Part shown: positions 1 through 7,194 of the stretch, in pieces
How the letters are laid out: each line of letters opens with the position of its first letter
How positions within the stretch are numbered: the stretch's first letter is position 1
Assembly: GCA_016710765.1 (NCBI GenBank)
Contig: JADJUJ010000001.1
Span: forward strand, 609,341-673,340
Direction of reading: 5' to 3'
Length of the DNA: 64,000 nucleotides
DNA from: Lewinellaceae bacterium
GTDB taxonomy: Bacteria; Bacteroidota; Bacteroidia; Chitinophagales; Saprospiraceae
Translations under genes and position numbers: made by a program
The notes under the pieces: generated by a model
Seen by the model: the letters and a program-made list of their open reading frames with translations, nothing else
Database searches by the model: none
Told to the model about the DNA's origin: nothing

Positions 1-319
1 CGTCAATTTCAGCCAAAGCCTGCGCAATTATGAGCTCGGATATACCATGCTGTCTGAGTCGGAGTCGGATTCGAACGCGCCCCCAGTGGTTTACCCGAAA
101 TTTTCCACCCGCAAAAGCTGTTGCGAACCGTGTGGCATCGATAAAGCCGTCGGATTCCAGCACCGCGTACATTTGGTCTGCCAGATCAGATTTGGCACCC
201 AGCAGGGCCAGTTTGCGCTGAACCTCCATTGGGCTGCGCTCCTGGTAGGCGCAATAATGCTCGATTTTGACTAGAATTTCATCGGGCGTTAGGTCCTTTT
301 CGGGGCGTTTGCGAAACAT
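1..319 (-). CDS. recX: RecX family regulatory protein (partial, cut by window start)
   Basis: Reading leftwards from ATG at 319, 106 residues are visible before the window ends. RecX proteins bind RecA filaments in the cytoplasm and modulate recombination. The visible part carries the family pattern: an early CAYQERSPMEV block, then a helix ending in the ESDGFIDATRFATAFAGGKF block, then HWGRVRIRLRLRQHGIS. This is the arrangement of the first RecX three-helix repeats in Bacteroidota. The ATG overlaps the apaG stop codon by one base (TGATG), so the two are translationally coupled. recA itself lies far away at 37.1 kb. The C-terminal part is outside the window. Family assignment is by motif recognition. 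Confidence 0.85.
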   Translation of the reverse strand, partial: MFRKRPEKDLTPDEILVKIEHYCAYQERSPMEVQRKLALLGAKSDLADQMYAVLESDGFIDATRFATAFAGGKFRVNHWGRVRIRLRLRQHGISELIIAQALAEID

Positions 320-705
320 CAATTCATTTTAAACGGAACCACCATCTTAAATTCCGGAATTACCACATCAAATTCCGTCTCGTTGTCAAGTCGCATCATG
401 AGATAGGTGCCCGACATTCTTCCCATTTCAGTAATTAAATTACAATAGGAGGAGTAACTGTGTACGGTTCCGGGTTCTAAAATGGGTTGTTGGCCTATGA
501 TGCCATCTCCATCCACTTCACGCAGCATACCATTGGAGTCCCAGATGTTCCAGTGCCGGCGCAGGAGTTGTACCGTAAATGGGCTACCATTTTCAATCGT
601 GATATGGTACCCAAACAAAAATTTTTCAGCACGGGCGTTGGAGTGACCGGGTAAAAACTGTGTTTCAACTCTTACGGTAATGCCGTTGGTGGTGCAAATT
701 TCCAT
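319..705 (-). CDS. apaG: ApaG/DUF525 domain protein
   Basis: A 128-residue protein, the usual length of stand-alone ApaG, a small immunoglobulin-like beta-sandwich fold. Its role is not firmly known; it has been linked to Co2+/Mg2+ homeostasis and diadenosine tetraphosphate phenotypes. The diagnostic stretch GDGIIGQQPILEPG (about residues 65-78), followed by the aromatic YSSYCNL segment and MGRMSGTY, matches the ApaG core. No signal peptide or membrane segment is seen, so it is cytoplasmic. The stop codon overlaps the recX start (TGATG), which makes apaG-recX an operon on the minus strand. Confidence 0.9.
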   Translation of the reverse strand: MEICTTNGITVRVETQFLPGHSNARAEKFLFGYHITIENGSPFTVQLLRRHWNIWDSNGMLREVDGDGIIGQQPILEPGTVHSYSSYCNLITEMGRMSGTYLMMRLDNETEFDVVIPEFKMVVPFKMN

Positions 706-791
706 GCGTTGACAGGGTGGTCTGATAATAGACTAGAATTCCGCTGCAGCAAAATTGTTCATTTTTTTGCGGTATTCCTGAAATTTAACAC

Positions 792-825
792 AAAAAAGCC
801 GAGACCAGACTTTTCCGGCTCGGCT
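792..825 (-). terminator. Rho-independent terminator of the lipoprotein gene
   Basis: A 7-bp perfect stem (AGCCGAG at 797-803 with CTCGGCT at 819-825) has an A-run on its left (792-797). On the minus strand this is a hairpin followed by a T-run. It lies just past the end of the lipoprotein gene at 914. Confidence 0.7.
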
Positions 826-913
826 CCTGTACTCAATTACTAAACACGGGTATTTTCTTTATGGAGGTGTCGCGGCTCCGGAAGCGGTTCCATTTGGATG
901 CACGCGGAACGGG

Positions 914-1888
914 TCAAAGTCCTTTTATAAACTGAATAATTTCAGCCTCACTCATCCCCAGGGGATCTATTTTAACAACAGCATTGGACCCGATTTCGGT
1001 TTGGGCGCTGCCGAGCAGAAATTTATCCCCTAATTTAGACAAGGAAACCAATTGTACAGTGTAACCGATGGGGGCGCCATCCAGACAAAACTCGCCAAAT
1101 TTGGTCCCCATGGGAAGTACAAAAACGGAGCGGTTGTTTTTTAATACCACAAAAACCTGGCTGTTCTCATTGTCGAAACCTGGTGGCAATACAACACAAA
1201 ATTCTGTAGTCGGATTTTGAATGATGGCTGCGGCATTGAGCCAGCCCAAGGTTTTGGTAATCAGTTCGTAGCCTGTTTGGGTAGTGCCAGCAACAGCAGG
1301 CCATTCCGCCCAGTACACGGAGGCATCCTGAGGGCTTTCTTTCCAGCCTGCCAGGCTGTCGGCCGACATTTCGCCCAGCCAAAGATTGAGGTTAGGCTTG
1401 AGTTCAACAGAAGGTACCTGTACTTTTAGAAAACGGTCGTCCAGTATTTGAAGCGATTTTTGGCCGCAAAAAACGTTGACCTGTACGATGGCCACACTTT
1501 CCATGGGGCGTTCATTGAGCGTGCGCGTGGGTAGGCCCCGTGCCAAAATGTCGCCCTTTTGGAAAACCTCCGTTACTTCTACCCGGATATCGGGACAGGT
1601 GCTGAAGGGGACGATGGCGCCAGATTCATCTGAAAACAGATGGTCGGTATCCGTAAGCGAAACCCGAACTCCTCCGGGGGTAATCAGAATGGTATCCTGT
1701 ACCTGATTCGCCAGCGTAAAAACGGTATGGGTGCTGGGATTGGGCACCTGTGCAAGTGTCTGCTGCAGTTCATCAACCGACGCTGAATAGGGCCGGAAGA
1801 TGGTTTCATCTTGCCGGCAACCGAGCGTGCTGAACAGCAGGCTGAGCAGCAATGCGTAGAGGGCAATATGTTTGGATCTTATGATCAT
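914..1888 (-). CDS. Lipoprotein of unknown function
   Basis: A 324-residue protein with a lipoprotein signal peptide: a basic start (MIIRSKH), a hydrophobic core and a lipobox ending LGC with the modified Cys at residue 24. The mature part has a beta-rich look. Residues about 65-135 (TPGGVRVSLTDTDHLF, then a VTEVFQKGDILARGLPT block) resemble the ZU5-like or carboxypeptidase-regulatory sandwich seen in many Bacteroidota surface lipoproteins, and a later TLGWLNA motif also fits that group. This similarity is from pattern memory only. The gene starts 86 bp after the anti-sigma/barrel gene and has a good terminator behind it, so it may be the last gene of the sigma operon. No enzymatic motif is visible. 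Confidence 0.6.
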   Translation of the reverse strand: MIIRSKHIALYALLLSLLFSTLGCRQDETIFRPYSASVDELQQTLAQVPNPSTHTVFTLANQVQDTILITPGGVRVSLTDTDHLFSDESGAIVPFSTCPDIRVEVTEVFQKGDILARGLPTRTLNERPMESVAIVQVNVFCGQKSLQILDDRFLKVQVPSVELKPNLNLWLGEMSADSLAGWKESPQDASVYWAEWPAVAGTTQTGYELITKTLGWLNAAAIIQNPTTEFCVVLPPGFDNENSQVFVVLKNNRSVFVLPMGTKFGEFCLDGAPIGYTVQLVSLSKLGDKFLLGSAQTEIGSNAVVKIDPLGMSEAEIIQFIKGL

Positions 1889-1974
1889 TGTCGTTTACTT
1901 ACTTTAGTTTGGCAGGGCATTGGAATAGATACGAGATCGGTGCATCGTGCTGCCTGTGGTTGAAATTTTAACAA

Positions 1975-3276
1975 TTAGTCGAGAATTTTAGTCAATCCGA
2001 ACTGGATTCCGCCAAAGCCCATTCGTTGCTGAAGAGGGTAGGCATCCACCGTGACCGATTTCAGTACATGACGGTAATAGGGTTCGGCGAATACACGCAC
2101 CCGCGGACTTACGTGCCAAAACCACTGAACGCTTCCCATGAGGCTGGCGCCAAGTTGGGGGCGAAACACCTCAAGGTTGCCGGTGTTGGGTGAAAAACTT
2201 TGTACCGTCCCATCAGGCGCCAGCATGTTGCCCTGTTTCCAGAACAACAGGTTCAGAGAAGCGCCGCCCTGTACACTAAAACCGGTACGGCCGCTACGCC
2301 ACTCTACACCGGCTTGAAGCGGAATGTCGAGCATGCCAAAGCGATTGTATATTTTCTGGTAATTTTCTCCGTAATCGATGCTGATGGTATCGGTAAAGGT
2401 TTGCCACACGCCATTGATCAATTCCTGTCGCACTTTGATGTTGATTTCAACATATTGCGGATCGGCGTGTTCAAAAACCTGTGTGAGTTGGGTATAATGC
2501 AGGCCGCTGCGCAACAACACATGGCGGTTGAGTAAAAGGGAGGCGCGAACCCCACCGTTGAAAGCAATGGCAGTATGTTCGGATGATTGTCGCTGACTGA
2601 TGTAGCTGCTGTATTCGGGATCGGCGGTTGATACGCGCTGGTTCAATATACTGGGTCCGAGGTAGGCATCAACCAGCCAAACATTGGGGTGCTCTTCAAA
2701 ATCGTAGCAGCTCTTGTCTTTTTTCTTTTTGGGCAGATGATAGGCTTTAACCGGAGGGCGGGGCGGGATGATCTGGTTGTGGGAAAGAAGGGTTGGTGCT
2801 TGCTCCGGCAGCATGGAAATGGCGGGAGCCTTGTTGCCAGCCTTTGCTATGCTGGATGGCGTGTTGTTTTTCTGTCCGGGTTGGGCAATATTTTCCTTGA
2901 CAGCAGTAGCGACAGCTGTTTTATGTAGAGATGAATGCTTATTCGTTTTAGGTAAAATAGGGATGTTTGCTGTTTCGAAGGAGGATGCGGTTTCCGTTGC
3001 TGCAATGGCAGTGGGCTGGATATTGTGTTGTGCCACTACCGGCGCCAGCTCGGTTGCTGGCGTAGCGGCTGCAGGACTTGTTCCCTGGTTCAGGTAAAAA
3101 GCAGTAGCGGCGGTGCTGATCAGTCCGAGACCGGCGAAGCACCACCACAGGATAAAGCGGCGGCGTTTGCGGCGCAGCGCAGCTTCTACGCCCGGCCAAA
3201 CGAAGGCTGGCGGGGCGGTTTCGGCGTGGTAGAGCCGTTGTCGGAAAAGATCGTCGAGTTGATCCGGTTGATTCAT
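1975..3276 (-). CDS. Membrane anti-sigma-like protein fused to an outer-membrane beta-barrel domain
   Basis: I start this gene at ATG 3276, seven bases after the sigma-factor stop; the frame is open further upstream but that part overlaps the sigma gene. The 433-residue product has a short cytoplasmic part (1-40, starting MNQPDQLDDLFRQRL and ending RRKRRR), one membrane helix (about 41-62) and a long low-complexity Ala/Thr/Pro linker (about 65-205). The C-terminal domain (about 215-433) alternates hydrophobic and polar residues and ends in an aromatic/Gly-rich strand, like the outer-membrane beta-barrel (PorT-like) family. By position and layout this is the regulator of the ECF sigma factor upstream. 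How one chain could span both membranes, or whether the barrel is a periplasmic sensor, is not known. Confidence 0.75.
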   Translation of the reverse strand: MNQPDQLDDLFRQRLYHAETAPPAFVWPGVEAALRRKRRRFILWWCFAGLGLISTAATAFYLNQGTSPAAATPATELAPVVAQHNIQPTAIAATETASSFETANIPILPKTNKHSSLHKTAVATAVKENIAQPGQKNNTPSSIAKAGNKAPAISMLPEQAPTLLSHNQIIPPRPPVKAYHLPKKKKDKSCYDFEEHPNVWLVDAYLGPSILNQRVSTADPEYSSYISQRQSSEHTAIAFNGGVRASLLLNRHVLLRSGLHYTQLTQVFEHADPQYVEINIKVRQELINGVWQTFTDTISIDYGENYQKIYNRFGMLDIPLQAGVEWRSGRTGFSVQGGASLNLLFWKQGNMLAPDGTVQSFSPNTGNLEVFRPQLGASLMGSVQWFWHVSPRVRVFAEPYYRHVLKSVTVDAYPLQQRMGFGGIQFGLTKILD

Positions 3277-3283
3277 GATGCGA

Positions 3284-3817
3284 TTAACATATTTTATGAA
3301 TGGCTTCCACTTGTTCGGCCAGCCAGCGGCGGGCTTTGGTGAGTTGGGAGCGCGATGTACTTTCCTGGATGCCGAGCATTTTGGCCACTTCGGCATGGGC
3401 ATAACCCTCGATGGCCACGAGGTTGAACACCACCCGGTATCCTTCTGGCAGCCGGCTGATGAGTTGCAGCAGTTCGGCTTCGGAGAGCAGGGCCACGGCA
3501 TCGGCTTCGACGGGCGATTCTGGGAGCCGCTCATGACCGCTGGATTCGAGATCGTAGCGCTGCCGCTGGTAGTTGCGGATGGCGGTATTGACCATGATGC
3601 GGCGGATCCAACCCTCAAAAGAGCCCTGGAAACCGAACTGGTCGAGTTTGGTGAACACCTTCACGAATCCTTCCTGCAGGATATCGGCTGCATCGGAGGG
3701 GTTGCGGGCATAGCGCAGGCATACGGCGTACATTTTGCCGGCAAACTGCTCGTACAATTGTCGCTGGCACTGCGCGGACCCGCGCAGACAGCCCCGGATA
3801 AGTTCTTGTTCGCTCAA
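3284..3817 (-). CDS. ECF-type RNA polymerase sigma factor
   Basis: A 177-residue sigma-70 family protein of extracytoplasmic-function type. Region 2 spans about residues 18-85 (YARNPSDAADILQEGFVKVF, then FEGWIRRIMVNTAIRNYQR) and region 4 about 115-170 (LPEGYRVVFNLVAIEGYAHA, then a helix-turn-helix with ESTSRSQLTKARRWL). It directs core polymerase to a small regulon, probably for envelope functions, judging by the membrane partner encoded 7 bp downstream. No strong housekeeping promoter stands out upstream, where 570 bp hold no protein gene. It may be autoregulated, as is common for such pairs; this is inference. Confidence 0.9.
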   Translation of the reverse strand: MSEQELIRGCLRGSAQCQRQLYEQFAGKMYAVCLRYARNPSDAADILQEGFVKVFTKLDQFGFQGSFEGWIRRIMVNTAIRNYQRQRYDLESSGHERLPESPVEADAVALLSEAELLQLISRLPEGYRVVFNLVAIEGYAHAEVAKMLGIQESTSRSQLTKARRWLAEQVEAIHKIC

Positions 3818-3989
3818 AAGCGGATTAGGCGTTGCGGTTGGGTGGCAATAGAATGCTTGATCGTTTTGGGACCATCCCCGAAGGTACGGGATTTATAGAT
3901 ACAGCGAAAGGGGGGAGTGCTGCCTGAACCGGGAATTTTGGCTTTGGCTATTGGTCTTTTGGACAGGTCGCAAGGCTTCCTAAAGGGCA

Positions 3990-4195
3990 TAAAAAAAACT
4001 GCAGCCGCACCTTACGGCCGGCTGCAGGGGGAAATGCGAGCAGTGTTGGGGTACAACAGCCGCACGAACCGCAGAAATCACAGGTAGGTTGGGTTGCCCT
4101 TGTTCCGAGTTAAGGGACAGTTGGATCCGACGTTTCGGACCCGCGTTGGGTGGGTTATACTTCTGACGGTTTTTCTTGGGGTTGTTTGCTTTAAT
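3990..4195 (-). ncRNA. Candidate small non-coding RNA
   Basis: The 3818-4389 gap contains no convincing protein gene, yet has a promoter-like pair on the minus strand (TTG at 4231-4229, 21 bp, CATCTTTG at 4207-4200) about 200 bp upstream of a strong minus-strand terminator (3991-4027). The interval between them has no ATG-started frame but has internal hairpins, for example around 4121-4139 (GGATCCGA CGTT TCGGACCC on the plus strand). This is the layout of an independent RNA of about 200 nt. I do not recognise it as 6S, SRP, RNase P or tmRNA. The promoter lacks the usual first T of TAnnTTTG, so confidence is low. Confidence 0.3.
3991..4027 (-). terminator. Strong rho-independent terminator, minus strand
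   Basis: A perfect 9-bp GC-rich stem (CTGCAGCCG at 3999-4007 with CGGCTGCAG at 4019-4027) is preceded on the plus strand by eight A (3991-3998), giving a T8 tail on the minus strand. No protein gene lies directly upstream on that strand, which is why a small RNA is suspected. Confidence 0.7.
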
Positions 4196-4331
4196 AATAC
4201 AAAGATGCTTGCAGTGGAGGGGCTGAAACAACTACGTTTTTGGAATGCTTTCCGGGTGTATAAGATCATGAGTAAACCCAGAGAGTTTTTGGGCTAACAA
4301 TCTAATCAGTGATAAGTGAGGGGCTCAGCCT

Positions 4332-4367
4332 AAAAAAAACGCCCCTTGGTATTGCAATCAAGGGGCG
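4332..4367 (-). terminator. Terminator of the fibronectin/T9SS gene
   Basis: A perfect 9-bp stem, CGCCCCTTG (4340-4348) with CAAGGGGCG (4359-4367), and an A8 run at 4332-4339 that reads as a T tail on the minus strand. It sits 22 bp past the stop codon of the T9SS gene. Confidence 0.8.
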
Positions 4368-4389
4368 GTGTATCACAGGAAGCGTTGTG

Positions 4390-5531
4390 TTATTCCGTTT
4401 TTACAAGGGTTCGGGTTTGTACGCCCGTCGCCGATTTAAACTGCAGGAAGTATATTCCAGGTGGTAGTTCATTGGTTTCGATTGTTTGGGTGTGTGAGCC
4501 TGAGGGTAATAACTCATTAGGAGCCCATACTTTCACCACTTGACCCGTAGCATTGGCAACTTGAATGGCAACATGACCGTCTTCTTCAAGTGTATAATCA
4601 ACCTGTATTTGCTGTGTAAAGGGATTTGGTGCGATAGAAAGGGTTGGTGGTGCGATGGTGATGGATCGGTCGGAGGGTTGGGTGAGGTGGGGGGGGGGAG
4701 GAATTTTATATTCCGGGCAACAATTGCAAGTACCAGTGAAGGCAGAACATTTTTGGACAATCATTTGTGTATGGAAATAGATTCTGACTTTCAATTGCCC
4801 ATTCAAAATTTCCGGACCTAAAACTGTAAGAACAGGACTTAGATCAGAGCTTTTATAAAATTTTACATTTGCGGCACTTGCACCTTGGTTATTATAACTA
4901 GGATTTCTTATAACGTTTTGATAATCAAGTTGAAAGAATTCTAGGTTCAAATTACAATCTGCCCATAATGTAAACTCTGTTAATATATTTGTATTGTTAA
5001 CAGGAGGAATTCTTGCTTTTAAGCGGACAACCTCAAAGTTCGGTCCATTCCCATCTGGATCAAGAATAATAGTCAATGAGTTTCCTTTATTAATAAGTAG
5101 TGACTCTTGATATTGCTGGCAACATTTTCTAGTACTAAATCAATGATAATTGTGGGTGTTGAAAATGAATTACTTATAGAATCACCAAATGGGCCTCCGG
5201 GATAGCAAAATGTACCAGAAACATATGCTATATATTCATGACCATCTGTAAGACCAGAATATAGATATGATAAGCCAGGTGTAAATGCAGAAGGTAGATT
5301 TGTTTGGGTTGTCACATCATACATATCTACTTTGAAGGTTACTGACCCACCCGGGGGATTATAATATCCCCAATCAAGATAAGCACTTGTTGTAGTTATA
5401 TTTGAAACATTCAGATAACTTACAGGCGGAGCCTCACAAGGTGGCAATTGCGAAGCAAGGCTCTTAGTAATGTTAATATTAGCAAGGAGAGGAAGCACCA
5501 ACAACACTAATATGTGTATTTTATTTTTCAT
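4390..5531 (-). CDS. Secreted fibronectin-type protein with T9SS C-terminal sorting domain (frameshifted)
   Basis: Start chosen at ATG 5531 (MKNKIHILVLLVLPLL), which gives a clean signal peptide. Residues about 30-115 look like one fibronectin type III domain (TSAYLDWGYYNP, then DGHEYIAYVSG). The frame breaks near 5128: adding one base restores a run from IIIDLVL into KCCQQYQESLLINKGNS and onward, giving about 380 residues. The end (PNPFTQQIQVDYTLEEDG, GIYFLQFKSATG, TRTLVKTE) is a type A T9SS sorting domain, so the product should be exported and surface-attached or released. The 5' part up to about 4830 is AT-rich, while the sorting-domain part has genome-like composition. It is divergent from the decayed gene at 5641, with 109 bp between them. 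Confidence 0.7.
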
Positions 5532-5640
5532 ATGTAACTGGTTTGCGTGGTGCAATATTGAAAATATTAATTAAAGATTTTTCCTACGTTTTTTTCCTGT
5601 TTTCCAAAAGTTCCTACATTGACATCCAAAATTTCAGCTT

Positions 5641-6864
5641 ATGCTACACCGAAAACTGTTGGAAATTTTGAGCCGCTTGTCAGACGTTGAGATAAAACGA
5701 CTTCGATTGTTTCTTCTTTCACCCTATTATAGCGGAGAAGCAGGAAATAAAAACATACTTAAGTTCTATGATGAAATCATTAAATACAATGGTTCGATTG
5801 ATCATCCTCATCTAGCGAAAAAAATTGTTTGCAAAAAGCTCTTTCCAAGATATAAATATATTGAAAATAGTAAGGGGCCCCTCGATAACTTAAGCTCCTC
5901 CTTGTATAGTTTAGTTAAGAATTTCATAGCTGTGCAGGAATATGAAAATAACAACTTAGAACTAAATTCCTTAATTGCATTATCGAAATTTTATCGAAAA
6001 CACAGCCTAGAAGAAAGGTTTTTTCAAACAATAAAGTCAACAAATGAAATACAAAATAAAAAGTATAATAAGAGACGGGGTTTATTATTATAACCAATTT
6101 AAGATTGAAGAAGAACTTTTCAACTATTACAGCCTACACAACACGTTTGAAGATGATGCAAATGTTATTTCAGTAATAAAGAATCTAGACATTTTTTTTA
6201 GTATTTGGAGGCTAGAATATGCATGTTTTGAGAAGTTTCAAAGTAGATTTTCTGATGTTAATATTTCTGATAAAATTTCAATGGCTGATTCGGTTATTGA
6301 TTTTATTGAAAAAAGCGGCAACGATTTATCTGTTCCAATTTTAAAATTATATCGAGTCTGATTATCTTAATTAATGACCCGTTAAACAATGAAATTTTAG
6401 ATGACTTCATTAATGCATTACAAAAAAATAAAGATTCTATTTCAGATGAAAAGCTAAAAGATATTATGGCTCTTAACCGAGCAATTTACAATAGTCGATA
6501 TTATTTAAAAAGCGACTTAATGAACTAAAAATCCTTAGAGAATGTGTTGTACAAGTCCTTTGAAAATCCCAACTTCAGCCTTTTGGCTGACATAACGGTC
6601 ATAAAGGTGTATTACGAAACCCACGATGACCTTTTAGAATATCGCATCAAATCAACTGACCAAAAAGTGCGTCGAACGAAACTATCTGCCCTTGCCAAAT
6701 CGCGCTACTACAATTTCCTTAAAAAACTCGACAAGATCATCAAATACCGCTTTCCAAAAGTTGAGAAAAAGCTGGTACAGCTGCAGGAAGAAATCCGCAC
6801 CATGCCCGACCTGCACGAGCGAGATTGGCTCCTCGAAAAGGTCACCCAAGCCCTGGACGCTTAG
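5641..6864 (+). pseudogene. Decayed paralogue of the helical 'SPYY' family gene at 17.2 kb
   Basis: The reading is broken: frame 1 from ATG 5641 to 6093, a second frame to 6361, back to frame 1, then an in-frame TAA near 6526, then open to 6864. Pieced together it aligns by eye along its length with the 472-residue protein at 17181: KRLRLFLLSPYY versus NRFRKFLVSPYY at the start, VPILKLYRV plus LIILINDPLNNE versus IPLIGIYGKVVLCLSEPEDE in the middle, and YYNFLKKLDKIIKY versus GNFLTFLKKLNDLA near the end. It is about 65 residues shorter, so it has an internal deletion as well as the stop. The first two thirds are AT-rich, the last 300 bp are not. It is divergent from a T9SS protein gene, exactly as in the intact copy. 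Confidence 0.75.
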
Positions 6865-6870
6865 CCCCCT

Positions 6871-6978
6871 CTACTCCGTCTTCACCCACACATAGTGCCG
6901 GTCCGCTTTCCACACGCCCCCTTCAATATTGAAGGAGTGGGAGCCGATTTTCTTTGTCTAGGGCGAGTATTGGGGCAT
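6871..6978 (-). pseudogene. Short coding remnant, minus strand
   Basis: Reading leftwards from ATG 6978 gives MPQYSP, a TAG, then TKKIGSHSFNIEGG followed by VWKADRHYVWVKTE and a stop at 6871-6873. The last 28 residues look like genuine protein (codon choice, alternating pattern), but no intact start exists. It may be the 3' end of a lost gene or of one broken by sequencing errors. The family is not recognised. The rest of the 6865-7194 interval holds nothing else I can support. Confidence 0.3.
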
Positions 6979-7194
6979 GGCTCAGGCAGGACGAGATGAA
7001 AAAGGTTCTCATGGTCGTATTGTTTTGGTGCAACAATGGACACCCAAGATAAGTGTTTTGGACAAATGCATAGCCCCTCATTGGCTTTCCTATACCTCCT
7101 GGTCGCGGCCGTTTGCCGAAAAACCGGCACAGCATCCAATTGCTTCGTATTTTTACCCGCTTGCAAGTTGCAAACAAGTTTTAAACCCTACGCG

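Noticed and set aside
4689..4698. Run of G in the T9SS gene as a phase-variation tract
   Set aside because: It codes Pro residues in a linker and the reading frame continues normally through it; the break is elsewhere (5128).
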